This document shows positions 1-7,600 of a DNA stretch of 64,000 nucleotides, piece after piece. Under the pieces are notes generated by a model. The model searched no databases and was not told the origin of the DNA. It saw only the letters and a program-made list of their open reading frames with translations. Position numbers and translations under genes: made by a program. The stretch is from NCBI RefSeq assembly GCF_038396675.1, contig NC_088921.1, forward strand, positions 16,138,501 to 16,202,500, written 5' to 3'. Position 1 is the first letter of the stretch. Each line of letters starts with the position of its first letter. Source of the stretch: Hydra vulgaris (lineage: Eukaryota > Cnidaria > Hydrozoa > Anthoathecata > Hydridae).

Positions 1-2
1 CG

Positions 3-191
3 ATTCACGTATTAAATAACGAAGTATGGATATTTAACACAGTTACTAAAGAAGCAGCCAAAATATATCTTCACAAGACGTTTTGTTTGACCTGTAAAGG
101 AAAAAAAACATTGACTATTAAACGAAATAAAAAGAAAAAAGAAGATGAAAAACAAAACAATTTTTTAATTATATATATATATATTCTTTAA
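3..191 (+). CDS. C-terminal end of an unidentified viral-element protein (partial)
   Basis: This frame is open from the window edge to a TAA at 189-191, about 62 codons; the other two forward frames stop at once. The tail is basic and Lys-rich, and has two cysteines in the pattern CLTCKGKK around residue 30. It converges on the minus-strand gene that ends at 225. The start lies outside the window, so the protein cannot be named. It is probably the last part of a larger gene of the same element. A chance open frame in A+T-rich DNA is possible, but the codon content (Trp, Cys, His, mixed residues) looks coding. Confidence 0.45.
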   Translation: MHVLNNEVWIFNTVTKEAAKIYLHKTFCLTCKGKKTLTIKRNKKKKEDEKQNNFLIIYIYIL

Positions 192-224
192 ATAAAATAA
201 TATAATATTTTTTACAACTGTTTT

Positions 225-470
225 TTAATATACTTCAAACACTTTATCCGGAGGCATATAAGGGTTGGCGGGTTTTGTAACAACAGGAACAGGAGCCGTT
301 TTTGTTTTTTTGCTTTTCCACGCTTTTTTTATATCGTATAACATCGAACCCACTTGCAATGCGTTGGTTACATTTTTAGGAGTTATAAAATCAGCTAATC
401 CTCTTCCTCGTCGAACTTTTCGTCGTATCTTACGTCTATAACGTCTTGTCCTTCTTCCTCGATAAGCCAT
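225..470 (-). CDS. Small Arg-rich core-like protein
   Basis: 81 residues starting at an ATG (470-468). The first 27 residues are dominated by arginine (MAYRGRRTRRYRRKIRRK) and are followed by a mixed helix-like segment and a Pro-rich tail. This composition is typical of DNA-packaging peptides of small DNA viruses, such as adenovirus core proteins and basic proteins of Polinton/adintovirus-type elements, and also of circovirus-type capsid N-termini. It sits at the downstream end of a minus-strand block of similar small genes. The role in genome packaging is inferred from composition and context only; no family motif was recognised. The leader lacks the AG-plus-TTAAAAAA motif of the plus-strand genes. 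Confidence 0.6.
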   Translation of the reverse strand: MAYRGRRTRRYRRKIRRKVRRGRGLADFITPKNVTNALQVGSMLYDIKKAWKSKKTKTAPVPVVTKPANPYMPPDKVFEVY

Positions 471-537
471 CCTCCCCAAGATTTAACAACAAATTTTAAA
501 AACTTTTTTTCGTCTATTTCAAAATATTTCGTCTATT

Positions 538-738
538 TCAAAATTCTTGTCCGTCTTTATAAATAAAAACTATATTGAGTTTATTATTTGATCGTGTTAC
601 TTTGATAAAATAACCATGTTTTGAAGCGCATAATAATGAAAAATCCTCCTTTGTGTTACATGCATTAAACACTACACCATAAAATTTAGTTAATTGTGGA
701 TAAGTATAAAAATCTGACACATAAGTTTCAAAATCCAT
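538..738 (-). CDS. Small unknown protein, paralogue of the next gene (66 aa)
   Basis: The ATG at 738-736 gives a 66-residue protein beginning MDFETYVSDFY. It resembles the gene just upstream (743-1030): both start MDF, and both share the pattern K(V/I)TR..NK..I.FIYK near the C-terminus. It is shorter and ends right after the shared motif, so it is either truncated or a smaller family member. The spacing between the two genes is a few bases. The function is unknown; the alternation of charged and aromatic residues suggests a small soluble alpha/beta protein. Confidence 0.55.
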   Translation of the reverse strand: MDFETYVSDFYTYPQLTKFYGVVFNACNTKEDFSLLCASKHGYFIKVTRSNNKLNIVFIYKDGQEF

Positions 739-742
739 TTTT

Positions 743-1030
743 TTAAACGCAAGCTTCTTCTTCGAGTAACCAAATATCAAATGACTCTTTGATGACTTCG
801 ATAAAATCCTTATATATCATTTCAAATTCGTGTTTCTTTTCTTTATAAATAAAATCAATATGCGCTTTATTATCGACACGGGTTATTTTGATTTGTTTAC
901 TACCATCTAAACGAAAAAATAATTTAAAGTTTCCATGAACTTGTTTTAAACTATCATTACCTGTTAAGGTAGAAGTTTCTAGATTAACAATTGATTTATA
1001 AAATTCTTGTAAACAAGTTTTAAAATCCAT
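743..1030 (-). CDS. Small unknown protein, paralogue of the previous gene (95 aa)
   Basis: 95 residues from an ATG at 1030-1028, preceded on the coding strand by an A-rich leader. Residues 1-65 align by eye with the 66-residue product downstream (MDFKT start; KITRVDNKAHIDFIYK motif). The C-terminal 30 residues are acidic and end in EEEACV. Tandem duplication is the simplest explanation. I do not recognise the family. Its place in the block of basic proteins suggests a structural or late role, which is inference. Confidence 0.6.
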   Translation of the reverse strand: MDFKTCLQEFYKSIVNLETSTLTGNDSLKQVHGNFKLFFRLDGSKQIKITRVDNKAHIDFIYKEKKHEFEMIYKDFIEVIKESFDIWLLEEEACV

Positions 1031-1135
1031 TTTTTTAAATGAATTTTTAAAATGAATTTTTATATAAAAAAACTAAATTTATAGTCTTTTTTTTAAAAAA
1101 AACAACAGAAAAAACACTATTAAGTACTTTTTTTA

Positions 1136-1528
1136 TTAATATATTTTTGGTATTTTATTACCAACATAAAATATTTCTTTATTTACATGCGATAATGTGT
1201 ATAAATTATTTAAAATATCACAATCCATTTTTAAACCACCAAAAAACGTGGACGATTTTGTGTGTCCGCTATCTTTGTTGCCACTTACAATTTCGACAAT
1301 GCCATTTTTGTATTCGTAAGTCAAAATATAATCACCAAATGCACTCGTGTTGGTTCTTAAATTTTTAAGCTCATCGTTCTTGTATTTTTTCATGTCTTCT
1401 AACAACCACAAATATTCCTTATAATTTTCTTGAACATGCTGTCGAAATTTTACAAGAAAGCATTTTGGACAATATTTTTTAATGTGTGTCTTTCTTTTTG
1501 CATGTTTACACACTCGTGTTGAATTCAT
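1136..1528 (-). CDS. Unknown 130-aa protein with an N-terminal Cys/His cluster
   Basis: 130 residues from ATG 1528-1526. The N-terminus has C-K-H and CPKC within the first 25 residues (CKHAKRKTHIKKYCPKC), which could bind zinc. The rest is a mixed, partly helical segment with no recognised domain. It lies in the minus-strand block between the paralogous pair and the core-peptide-like genes. Its length and codon content support a real gene. The function is unknown. Confidence 0.6.
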   Translation of the reverse strand: MNSTRVCKHAKRKTHIKKYCPKCFLVKFRQHVQENYKEYLWLLEDMKKYKNDELKNLRTNTSAFGDYILTYEYKNGIVEIVSGNKDSGHTKSSTFFGGLKMDCDILNNLYTLSHVNKEIFYVGNKIPKIY

Positions 1529-1584
1529 TTTTGTAAATAAACGTTTACAAAGTTTTTGCTTCTTTATACATGTTTTTAATCCGA

Positions 1585-1788
1585 TTAAATTATAGTTTTA
1601 AATAAACCACAAATTAAGGGAATACCTCCTAATAGGTTACCAAGGATTCCTTTACCACGTTTTCTAAGTTTACGTTTTCGTCCTTTACCGAATAAAGAAT
1701 GATATGGTCTGGGATAAGATCTCGATTTTCGATGAACAAAAATATATCTTTTAGCATTTTTATGACCTCTACGTCTCCTATGTCTTAT
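1585..1788 (-). pseudogene. pX/mu-like basic core peptide with ATA in place of the start codon
   Basis: Open for 67 codons after the start position. The first 40 residues are rich in Arg, Lys and His (RHRRRRGHKNAKRY), followed by GKGRKRKLRKRGKG and a Gly-rich hydrophobic stretch (ILGNLLGGIPLICGLF). A basic N-terminus plus a hydrophobic, Gly-containing C-terminus is the layout of adenovirus protein X/mu and of similar short proteins in Polinton/adintovirus-like elements. The codon where ATG would be expected reads ATA (1788-1786), with a stop two codons upstream, so either the start is mutated or a non-AUG start is used. Homology to pX is suggested by layout only. Confidence 0.45.
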
Positions 1789-1904
1789 TTCTTTTTAAAC
1801 AAAAAATTTTTTTCTTTGTTTACCACTTTATTATATATATTTAGTTTTTTCATTAACTCAACAGTATTTTTTCTACAAAAATAACAGTTTCTTTTTTTAT
1901 TTTT

Positions 1905-2048
1905 TTAATGACCGGCTAATTGAGCAATAGATTTTCAGATTTTTCCAAAAGTTAATTTACCATAAAGATCTGCTACAGGTCCTCTTCCGCGTTTTTTTCT
2001 TCCTTTTCTCGTTTTTTTACGATAATATCTCTTTTTAAAAAATTTCAT
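1905..2048 (-). pseudogene. Very small basic protein with an in-frame TGA
   Basis: ATG at 2048-2046 opens a 47-codon frame. About 26 residues of Lys/Arg/Tyr (MKFFKKRYYRKKTRKGRKK) are followed by a short mixed tail. A TGA at 1937-1935 interrupts the frame, which then stays open for nine codons to TAA. The neighbouring residues suit a tryptophan at the TGA, so this could be a TGG to TGA change, read-through, or a natural early stop. It belongs with the other nucleic-acid-binding-type small proteins. Too short for the family to be assigned. Confidence 0.4.
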
Positions 2049-2139
2049 TTCTTTGTTTATCTCGATTCACTTTTGTTAAAACAAAACAATATATCGGTTT
2101 TCCTACTTGATTCAATTCGCGATTTTGTTTATTATTTAT

Positions 2140-2463
2140 TTACTTGCTTTTTGTTTTTCGGTAACACATGAGTGCTTGTCTACAAATTTGTCGCTTTATT
2201 TTTTTCAAATTTTTCTTAGCTTTTCTACGTCTTAGAGCTCTTAATTCTGTATTATTAGGATCAGTTAACTCGTTTTCATCAAAAGAGGTCGTATCAAAAA
2301 ATTCAAAAAAAGCATCTCTATGAAAAGGATATTTCCCATCTACTGTAAATTTCGGTAATTTAGTTGTATATTTCGGTCTTAAATTACTTTTATGAAGTGA
2401 CGGTTTTGAAAATAAATTCCGTCTTACAATCATCTGCGAAAAATCAACGTCATCCGCAGCCAT
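2140..2463 (-). CDS. Unknown 107-aa protein with a basic C-terminal tail
   Basis: 107 residues from ATG 2463-2461 (MAADDVDFSQMIVRRNL). The N-terminal two thirds are mixed with many aromatic residues (FHRDAFFEFFD). The last 35 residues are strongly basic (LRALRRRKAKKNLKKIKRQ) and look like a nuclear-localisation or nucleic-acid-binding tail. It is the last well-formed minus-strand gene before the tandem repeats. No known domain was recognised. A virion or DNA-binding role is likely from context. Confidence 0.55.
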   Translation of the reverse strand: MAADDVDFSQMIVRRNLFSKPSLHKSNLRPKYTTKLPKFTVDGKYPFHRDAFFEFFDTTSFDENELTDPNNTELRALRRRKAKKNLKKIKRQICRQALMCYRKTKSK

Positions 2464-2639
2464 TGTTTTTTGGACTTGTATTTTTTTTCAACTTTTTTTT
2501 TTGGACTTTGTTTTTTTTATATGTTTTTTTTTACAACATAAAAAAAAACTTTGTGTCACCCTGACACTACCTTTCTTATTCTGTCTTTATTTTATCTTAG
2601 TAGGCCTACTTACTTATATTTTTCTTATAGTGTTTATTT

Positions 2640-2760
2640 TTTTACGGACGATTTTTTATCTTACTTACTTACTTACTTACTTACTTAGTCCTTACTTAGT
2701 CCTTACTTAACTTACTTAGTCCTGCTTGTTATCCTTAACCTGCTTACTCACACACTCGTA
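2640..2760. repeat. ACTT-type simple repeat
   Basis: A run of TTAC/TACT units (about 2661-2690) followed by imperfect copies with TTAGTCC units. It directly precedes the 51-bp tandem repeat and has no coding content. Confidence 0.8.
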
Positions 2761-2782
2761 CGCACACTCGTTCTTATGCACT

Positions 2783-3040
2783 TAGACATTACTCGACGAG
2801 TATTTCTACCCACTGTGATTACATATAACTTCCTAGACATTACTCGACGAGTATTTCTACCCACCGTGATTACATATAACTTTCTAGACATCACTCGACG
2901 AGTATTTCTACCCACCGTGATTACATATAACTTCTTAGACATTACTCGACGAGTATTTCTACCCGCCATGATTACATATAACTTTCTAGACATCACTCGA
3001 CGAGTATTTCTACCCACCGTTTTAACATTGAACTTTCTAA
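2783..3040. repeat. 51-bp tandem repeats with a conserved 11-bp palindrome
   Basis: Five copies (the first and last partial) of a unit of about 51 bp. Each has GACATYACTCGACGAGTATT and then TCTACCCACCGTGATTACATATAACTT-like sequence with a few substitutions. The core ACTCGACGAGT is a perfect palindrome. Because 51 is a multiple of three, both strands appear as repeated open frames; these are not believable genes. The array lies between the minus-strand core-type genes and the plus-strand accessory genes. Such a position would suit an enhancer, a binding-site array or a replication origin, but it could equally be a host satellite. Confidence 0.85.
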
Positions 3041-3058
3041 ACTTTCTACTACCTTCAC

Positions 3059-3137
3059 TGAGAGTCGAACCCACAACGGTCTAATGACATGACGATTGAA
3101 ACATAGTGCGGCGAGCGAATGCACTATGCTACGTCGA
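3059..3137 (-). repeat. tRNA-like sequence (possible SINE head)
   Basis: On the minus strand there is a good B-box-like GGGTTCGACTC preceded by a possible D-arm/A-box region (TAGCATAGTGCATTCGCTCG) at about the right distance. The T-stem pairs imperfectly, so this is more likely a tRNA-derived SINE or tRNA relic than a working tRNA gene. It abuts the 51-bp repeat array. Confidence 0.35.
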
Positions 3138-3139
3138 CG

Positions 3140-3451
3140 TGTTGATTCATAAAGTTTTGAATATGTTTAACATGTTGTTTTAACACTTAACGTAGAGTTT
3201 TTTCTTCGTAGAGTTTTTAAAAAGTTGTTTACTTCGTTTTTTAATCTGTTTTAATCTTGTTCATAAAAGCGATATTAAAACTTTCTAAATTTAACTAACA
3301 TGACACAGCATTTTCTTTTCATTGAATAAAGTTGCATCACTTTGTATTTTATACAAACTAATCTGTAGAGATTAAATTTATACATAAAAAGCGCGTTTTT
3401 TACTAACAAAATCAAATGGCAAAAACACGCTTTACAATACAAACGGGTTAA
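3140..3451. other. Intergenic region between the repeat block and the next plus-strand gene
   Basis: About 310 bases of A+T-rich sequence with no open frame of note. It could hold a promoter for the plus-strand gene at 3452, but I see no decisive motif. Confidence 0.4.
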
Positions 3452-3798
3452 ATGTCAAAATATTTAAAAGATAATGAAATTATTTCGAAGGAAATTAAAT
3501 TTACAGAGGAAGAAGTAGAACTTAGCGAGAGCGAACAAGAATTGGTTTTTAGTGAAAATGACATTACTGAAATATCGGACGATGAAAAAGAAATTATCGT
3601 CATAGAAGACGATGAAGTTTGTTATAACATCTATAACGAAGATGGAGTCGACTTTCAAATCAAAAATAAAAAAAACTCACAAAGAATATTACCAGAAAAA
3701 GAAACATTACCAGAAAAAAAAAAACACTACCTGCAAAAGAAACAACATTACCTGAAATACCAACTCAACCACAAGAAAACAATATTTTTTAAAAAAAA
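3452..3798 (+). pseudogene. Acidic protein with LPEK-type repeats, frameshifted
   Basis: The ATG at 3452 opens an acidic protein of about 85 residues (many Glu/Asp, e.g. ELSESEQELVFSEND) that leads into short repeats of the type TLPEK. Inside an A-run at about 3716-3725 the frame appears to shift by one. The next frame continues the same repeat style (Leu-Pro-Glu/Ala-Lys) and stops near 3790. The net charge is the reverse of the basic core-type proteins. A GTAAGT just after it (about 3799) and an AG near 3870 suggest a possible intron. No domain was recognised. Confidence 0.45.
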
Positions 3799-4059
3799 GT
3801 AAGTTGTTTTTTAAAAAAATTTTTTTTTAAAAGAAATAAATTTTTTTTAAGACCTTTTTTTTATTTTTTTAGAAAACAATCAACAACAATAGAAAACTGA
3901 GAAGAAAAGTAAGAAAACTGAAATATAATATTAACAAAACATTTAATTTAAAATTATAATTTTTTATATATAAATATATTATTTATTTTTTCGTCTTATG
4001 TTTGCTTCTTTTAATTGTTGTTTAATATCGACATGATTCGGCAGTATGAACCCAGCGTT

Positions 4060-4263
4060 TTATTCTTTAGCCAACTCTTCCAAGTTTACGGTTTGTTTTA
4101 TTATCTTTATATCTATTATCTGTTCTTCGTAAACATGATAATATTCTTTTACAATTACTCGGTAAATACTCGCTTGCCTGTGTCGATGTTGAACTTTGTT
4201 TGTACTCGTTTGTGTTTCAACTACTTTTTTTGTTCTAGGAACTGTTGTTTTTGTACGTGCCAT
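4060..4263 (-). CDS. Small protein with histone-H3-like N-terminus (MARTK)
   Basis: From the ATG at 4263-4261 the protein has 67 residues and begins MARTKTTVPRTKK. The first residues after Met (ARTK) equal the histone H3 tail start, and more Arg-Thr-Lys follows. The rest (HRHRQASIYRVIVKEYYHVYEEQ) has no histone fold that I can see. A longer form from an upstream in-frame ATG at 4368 would add 35 residues and bury the motif. A histone-tail mimic is an inference from four residues. The gene is divergent from the plus-strand gene at 4410. Confidence 0.5.
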   Translation of the reverse strand: MARTKTTVPRTKKVVETQTSTNKVQHRHRQASIYRVIVKEYYHVYEEQIIDIKIIKQTVNLEELAKE

Positions 4264-4409
4264 ATTGACAGTGTTTAATGATCTAGGAGTATATCTTACT
4301 TTAGGTATTTTGTAAAAAAATGATATTTTTTTATTTATATATATTTTATTTATAACAAAAAACAACATGGTTTTTTTTATATAAATATATATTACTTTTT
4401 AGTTAAAAA

Positions 4410-4856
4410 ATGAATTATATTGATATTAATAATACAAAATATGAAATCGTTAAGGAGGTTTATTACAATGGTTTATTACAAAAAACCTTCATCATAAAAA
4501 ATGGCAAGAAAATCCCGTTTGCACATGTCAATCCATACAATGCTGCATTGGGTAATTTATTTTTTTAATTTTTTCAAATAAAATATAATATCATTAATAA
4601 CTTTATAACAATCATTTTTTCTTTTAGATAAACGCTTAGAGCTTATTAATGATTTTGTAATAAGACTTAAAAAAAGACAAAAGCTCGAGGAGCCTTCTCG
4701 TAAGTTGAACTTTACTGCTTTTTTAATAATAAAATCAATATTTTTTTCAAAAAATTTTTTTTATTTAGAATCGCGATATACAGAAAGCGAAATATTATCA
4801 ATTTTTTTTGTATATTTTGTAAATTTTGTAAATGAAATAAATTATTTTGTAGTCTT

Positions 4857-4860
<4 letters not shown>
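4410..4860 (+). CDS. Three-exon unknown gene of the accessory block
   Basis: The ATG at 4410 follows TTTTTAG-TTAAAAA. Exon 1 is 4410-4551, then GTAATTT...TTTTAG; exon 2 is 4628-4699, then GTAAGTTG...TTTAG; exon 3 starts at 4769. Both introns are short (76 and 69 bp), T-rich and preserve the reading frame (phase 1 each). Reading through them would hit stops or low-complexity sequence. Exon 1 encodes a mixed segment (VYYNGLLQKTFIIKNGKK), exon 2 a basic helix, and exon 3 becomes Phe/Val/Tyr-rich. The 3' end is uncertain because exon 3 runs into a TA tract near 4870. The function is unknown. Confidence 0.5.
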
Positions 4861-4901
<41 letters not shown>

Positions 4902-4958
4902 TTTTTATATACAATTATATTACCATCTTAACTATTTTATATATAATAGAATAAAAAA

Positions 4959-5177
4959 ATGATTAAAGAAATAATAAATCACACCACAAAAGAACTATAC
5001 CCCGAATGGAAACATTTGGCGTTTTTGTTAAATTTTAAAAGAAATGAAATAAAAAAAATCAATAAAAATTACATAAAAACATTTGATAAAATAAAAAACC
5101 TTTTAACAATATTTATACTAAGACAAGCAAACAAAAAGTTGGCAATAAAACATTTGTATTTTGTTTTGTCGATATAG
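4959..5177 (+). CDS. Death-domain-like protein 1 (72 aa)
   Basis: 72 residues, almost entirely one predicted Death domain. The pattern EWKHLAFLLNFKRNEI (Trp17, Leu-Ala, Leu-Leu, Ile) followed by LL near residue 48 and a final helix with A.KHLYFVL matches the six-helix Death-domain signature. Death domains mediate homotypic assembly in apoptosis and NF-kB signalling. A free single-domain protein would fit a decoy or adaptor. It follows AG at 4948-4949 and AATAAAAAAATG, and precedes a second Death-domain gene. It is shorter than most Death domains (about 80-90 aa). The assignment is by eye. Confidence 0.55.
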   Translation: MIKEIINHTTKELYPEWKHLAFLLNFKRNEIKKINKNYIKTFDKIKNLLTIFILRQANKKLAIKHLYFVLSI

Positions 5178-5261
5178 GAAGATAAAGAACTTTTATATAA
5201 AATACAAAAATGTAAATTATTTATATTAAATTTTTCGTAATATTTTTCAGCAAAAAAAATA

Positions 5262-5576
5262 ATGAATTTTATGCAATTAAAACTAAAAACAGCAGCACAT
5301 TTACAAACACAATGGCAAACTTTAGCTGAATATCTGGACTACAAAAAGCATGAAATTGAATGCATACAATGCGATTATCATAATACCAACAAAAGAATGA
5401 TGAGACTTTTAAATTTAATTTATCAAAAAAAAGGAACCGAAGTCGAAACAGCTCGTGCTTTATATGATGCATTATGATCATGGACTATTGACATAACAAC
5501 AAAAGAAAATAATTCAGAACTTTTAAAAAATATAGAAGAAACTATGAAAATAATTGAAAACTTTATATTGCAATAA
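5262..5576 (+). pseudogene. Death-domain-like protein 2, with in-frame TGA after the domain
   Basis: 71 codons from ATG 5262 give a clear Death-domain pattern: TQWQTLAEYLDYKKHEIECI with Trp18, a central RLLNLIYQKKGT, and final-helix ARALYDAL. This is a better match than the gene upstream (Gly-Thr...Ala...L..AL). A TGA at 5475-5477 ends this part, but the same frame continues for 32 codons to TAA 5574-5576 with believable composition. The TGA may be a mutation, read-through, or the true end. It is preceded by TTTTCAG and an A-rich leader. The likely role is competing with host Death-domain adaptors; this is inference. Confidence 0.6.
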
Positions 5577-5647
5577 TTTGTTTTTGTAATTTTTTTTGTA
5601 ATTTTTTTATTTTTTAGCAAACTAATATATTAAAAAATAAAACATTA

Positions 5648-6073
5648 CATCAAAAAATGTGGATGGTAAGCATATCAACTGTTTAGTTTTTTTATATTTT
5701 TTATATTTTTTTATACAATTTATTTTTTTCTCTTAGTTATGGAGAATACATTAACGAGGAAACTATTTGTTACCACGACTTGTTGTTATCAAAACAAGAA
5801 GAAGAACAATTGCAAGAATTAATGGAGGTAGAAGAATTAACAGAGGAAGGATATGAAAAATATTTAGAACAACTATTACAGGAAAAAATGGAAGAAACGG
5901 AAGAATTGGATTATATTGAAGAGTTAAAAAAACAAATGTTAGAAGAAGAAATAGAAAAAGAAGTAGATCACATAGAAAAAGAAATTCACGAAATTTTTAA
6001 CGAAGACAATTTAGAACAATATTTTTTAAACGTTATAAATAAAATAGAGGAATTACCTGAACTTATTTTGTAA
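5648..6073 (+). CDS. Acidic coiled-coil protein, probably spliced
   Basis: The frame open from the acceptor AG at 5735-5736 to TAA 6071-6073 encodes about 111 residues, mostly Glu, Leu and Lys in heptad-like order (QEEEQLQELMEVEELTEE), i.e. a long acidic coiled coil. A short upstream exon with an ATG in the usual leader context (5658) ends at GTAAGC, but joining it as written does not keep this frame. So either the start lies elsewhere or a small indel has occurred. No catalytic motif is visible. It sits between the Death-domain genes and the TRAF-like gene. Confidence 0.5.
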
Positions 6074-6123
6074 TTATTTTTTTTATTTATAAATATATCT
6101 TTTTTTTTAGATAACTAAAAAAA

Positions 6124-6356
6124 ATGAATAATAATTATAATTTTGATGATATGGTTTTGGCGATTATTTAAATGAAGAAGAAGAAAATAAAAATAAAGAA
6201 ATAGAAAATAAAGAAAGAGAAAATATAACATTTAACGATATATTCAACGAACAAAATATTGAAGATTTAGATATTCCAACTAACATTTTTTTTATTTTAT
6301 TTCTTTTATTTGTTTTATTGAGTCATTTTATTTATTTATTAATTCTTTTATACTAA
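6124..6356 (+). pseudogene. Acidic tail-anchored protein, frameshifted
   Basis: The ATG at 6124 follows TTTTTAG-ATAACTAAAAAAA. After about 9 codons (MNNNYNFDD) the frame breaks near 6150-6160, and a +1 frame carries on with Glu/Lys/Asn-rich sequence and then a hydrophobic C-terminus of about 22 residues (FFILFLLFVLLSHFIYLLIL) before TAA at 6356. The end looks like a single transmembrane tail anchor, which would place the protein on an intracellular membrane with an acidic cytosolic part. The frameshift may be decay or a sequencing error. Confidence 0.4.
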
Positions 6357-6425
6357 AAAAAGACGAGTGTATTTTTTATAGTTTTTTTATATAAATAAAT
6401 GTTTTTTTTCAGCAACTAAAAAAAA

Positions 6426-7504
6426 ATGTCAGACAACACATATCCATGCTGCTTTTGTGACAAAGAATTTACTAAAGAAGAACTTTTGAAACATCAAACA
6501 GATTGTTCTACAGAGCAATACTCATACGAATGTTTTACATGCAAGAAAAAGGTACAAGATTTATTAAACCATGAATGTGATTATGAATTTCTAGACATAC
6601 AAAAAATATGCTTTTTTGTAATACCAAAGTGGATGATCAAGATTACTATGAACACTCAGTAATCCGTTTTCAATATTATAAAGATCAACAAAATCGATAT
6701 TGCAACCAAATGATTCAAGACGAAATGAAAAAATTACATTATTTAAATCTTTCTCTTAATCAAATCACAAATGGAATGAAAAATCATCAAGAAATTCTAA
6801 CTAAACAAATAGTCAACTCAAAAGAAAAAGACCAAGAAATTAAAAATCTAAAAGAAGAAAATATCAAACTTTATCAAATTCCAGAAAAAATGAATAAAGA
6901 AATGTCAGAATTAAAAAATCTCTTCTATGACAACATGATGGTTTTAGTCAATCAACAAGATACAGAACATCTCAAACAAGAAATAACAAAACTCAATTAA
7001 ATTGTAGAAGAAAACGCCACAGAATTCTTAGTATTGAAAAAATCAATTCAGCAACCTAAAGAAGTAAAAGTAATGCAACACATCTTTAAAGACATTCAAA
7101 TTATCAAACTAGATCAAATCGATCTCAGATTATTATCAGATGAACCATTTTATTCAGAACCCATTTTCACATCAGAAGGTTATCGATATCGTATAAAGAT
7201 TTATACTCGAAGTACCAACGTAAACAATCTAGCCATTTACTTTCAATTATTACAAGGAGACCTTGACAACGCTTTAAAATGGCCTTTTACCAAAAAAATC
7301 GTTTGTACCTTGAGAGATAAAGAAAAATTTTTTGCTCGCACTATTTCAAGCGATAATTATCTTCAAAGTTTAGACGTTAGTTCTTTTGTTAAACCTAGTG
7401 AAGAATATAATACAGCTGTTGGTTTCCACAATTTCATTACGCATGAAGAACTAAAACAATTTATTTTTAATAATAATTTATTTATTACGATTAGTATTGA
7501 ATAA
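6426..7504 (+). pseudogene. TRAF-like protein (zinc fingers, coiled coil, MATH/TRAF-C), broken by frameshift and stop
   Basis: Three consecutive parts read as one gene. At 6426-6610 there are Cys/His fingers (YPCCFCDKEF..., CFTCKKKV...HECDYE). At 6615-6997 there is a coiled coil with many Asn/Gln/Glu/Lys heptads. At 7000-7504 there is a MATH/TRAF-C domain with the family hallmarks FYSEP...GYRYRIKIY, LLQGDLDNALKWPF and a Phe-rich end. TRAF proteins trimerise through the coil and bind receptor tails through TRAF-C. No RING is visible, as in dominant-negative TRAFs. Breaks: a one-base shift in an A/T run near 6600-6620, and a TAA at 6998-7000 with the same frame continuing. ATG context TTTTCAG-CAACTAAAAAAAA. 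Confidence 0.7.
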
Positions 7505-7600
7505 TATATTTTATAAATGCTTTTTCTCCTTTTTTTATGTATTTATATTTTTATCTCTATTTAATACATTATTTTTTTAGATTAACTAATAATTAAAAAA

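Noticed and set aside
2748-3084. Open frames on both strands with a 17-residue repeat
   Set aside because: They arise because the 51-bp tandem unit is a multiple of three; both strands stay open, and there is no flanking gene structure.
4453-4475. AAGGAGG followed by ATGG, like a bacterial ribosome binding site
   Set aside because: It lies inside exon 1 of a spliced gene in a eukaryotic sequence; a coincidence.
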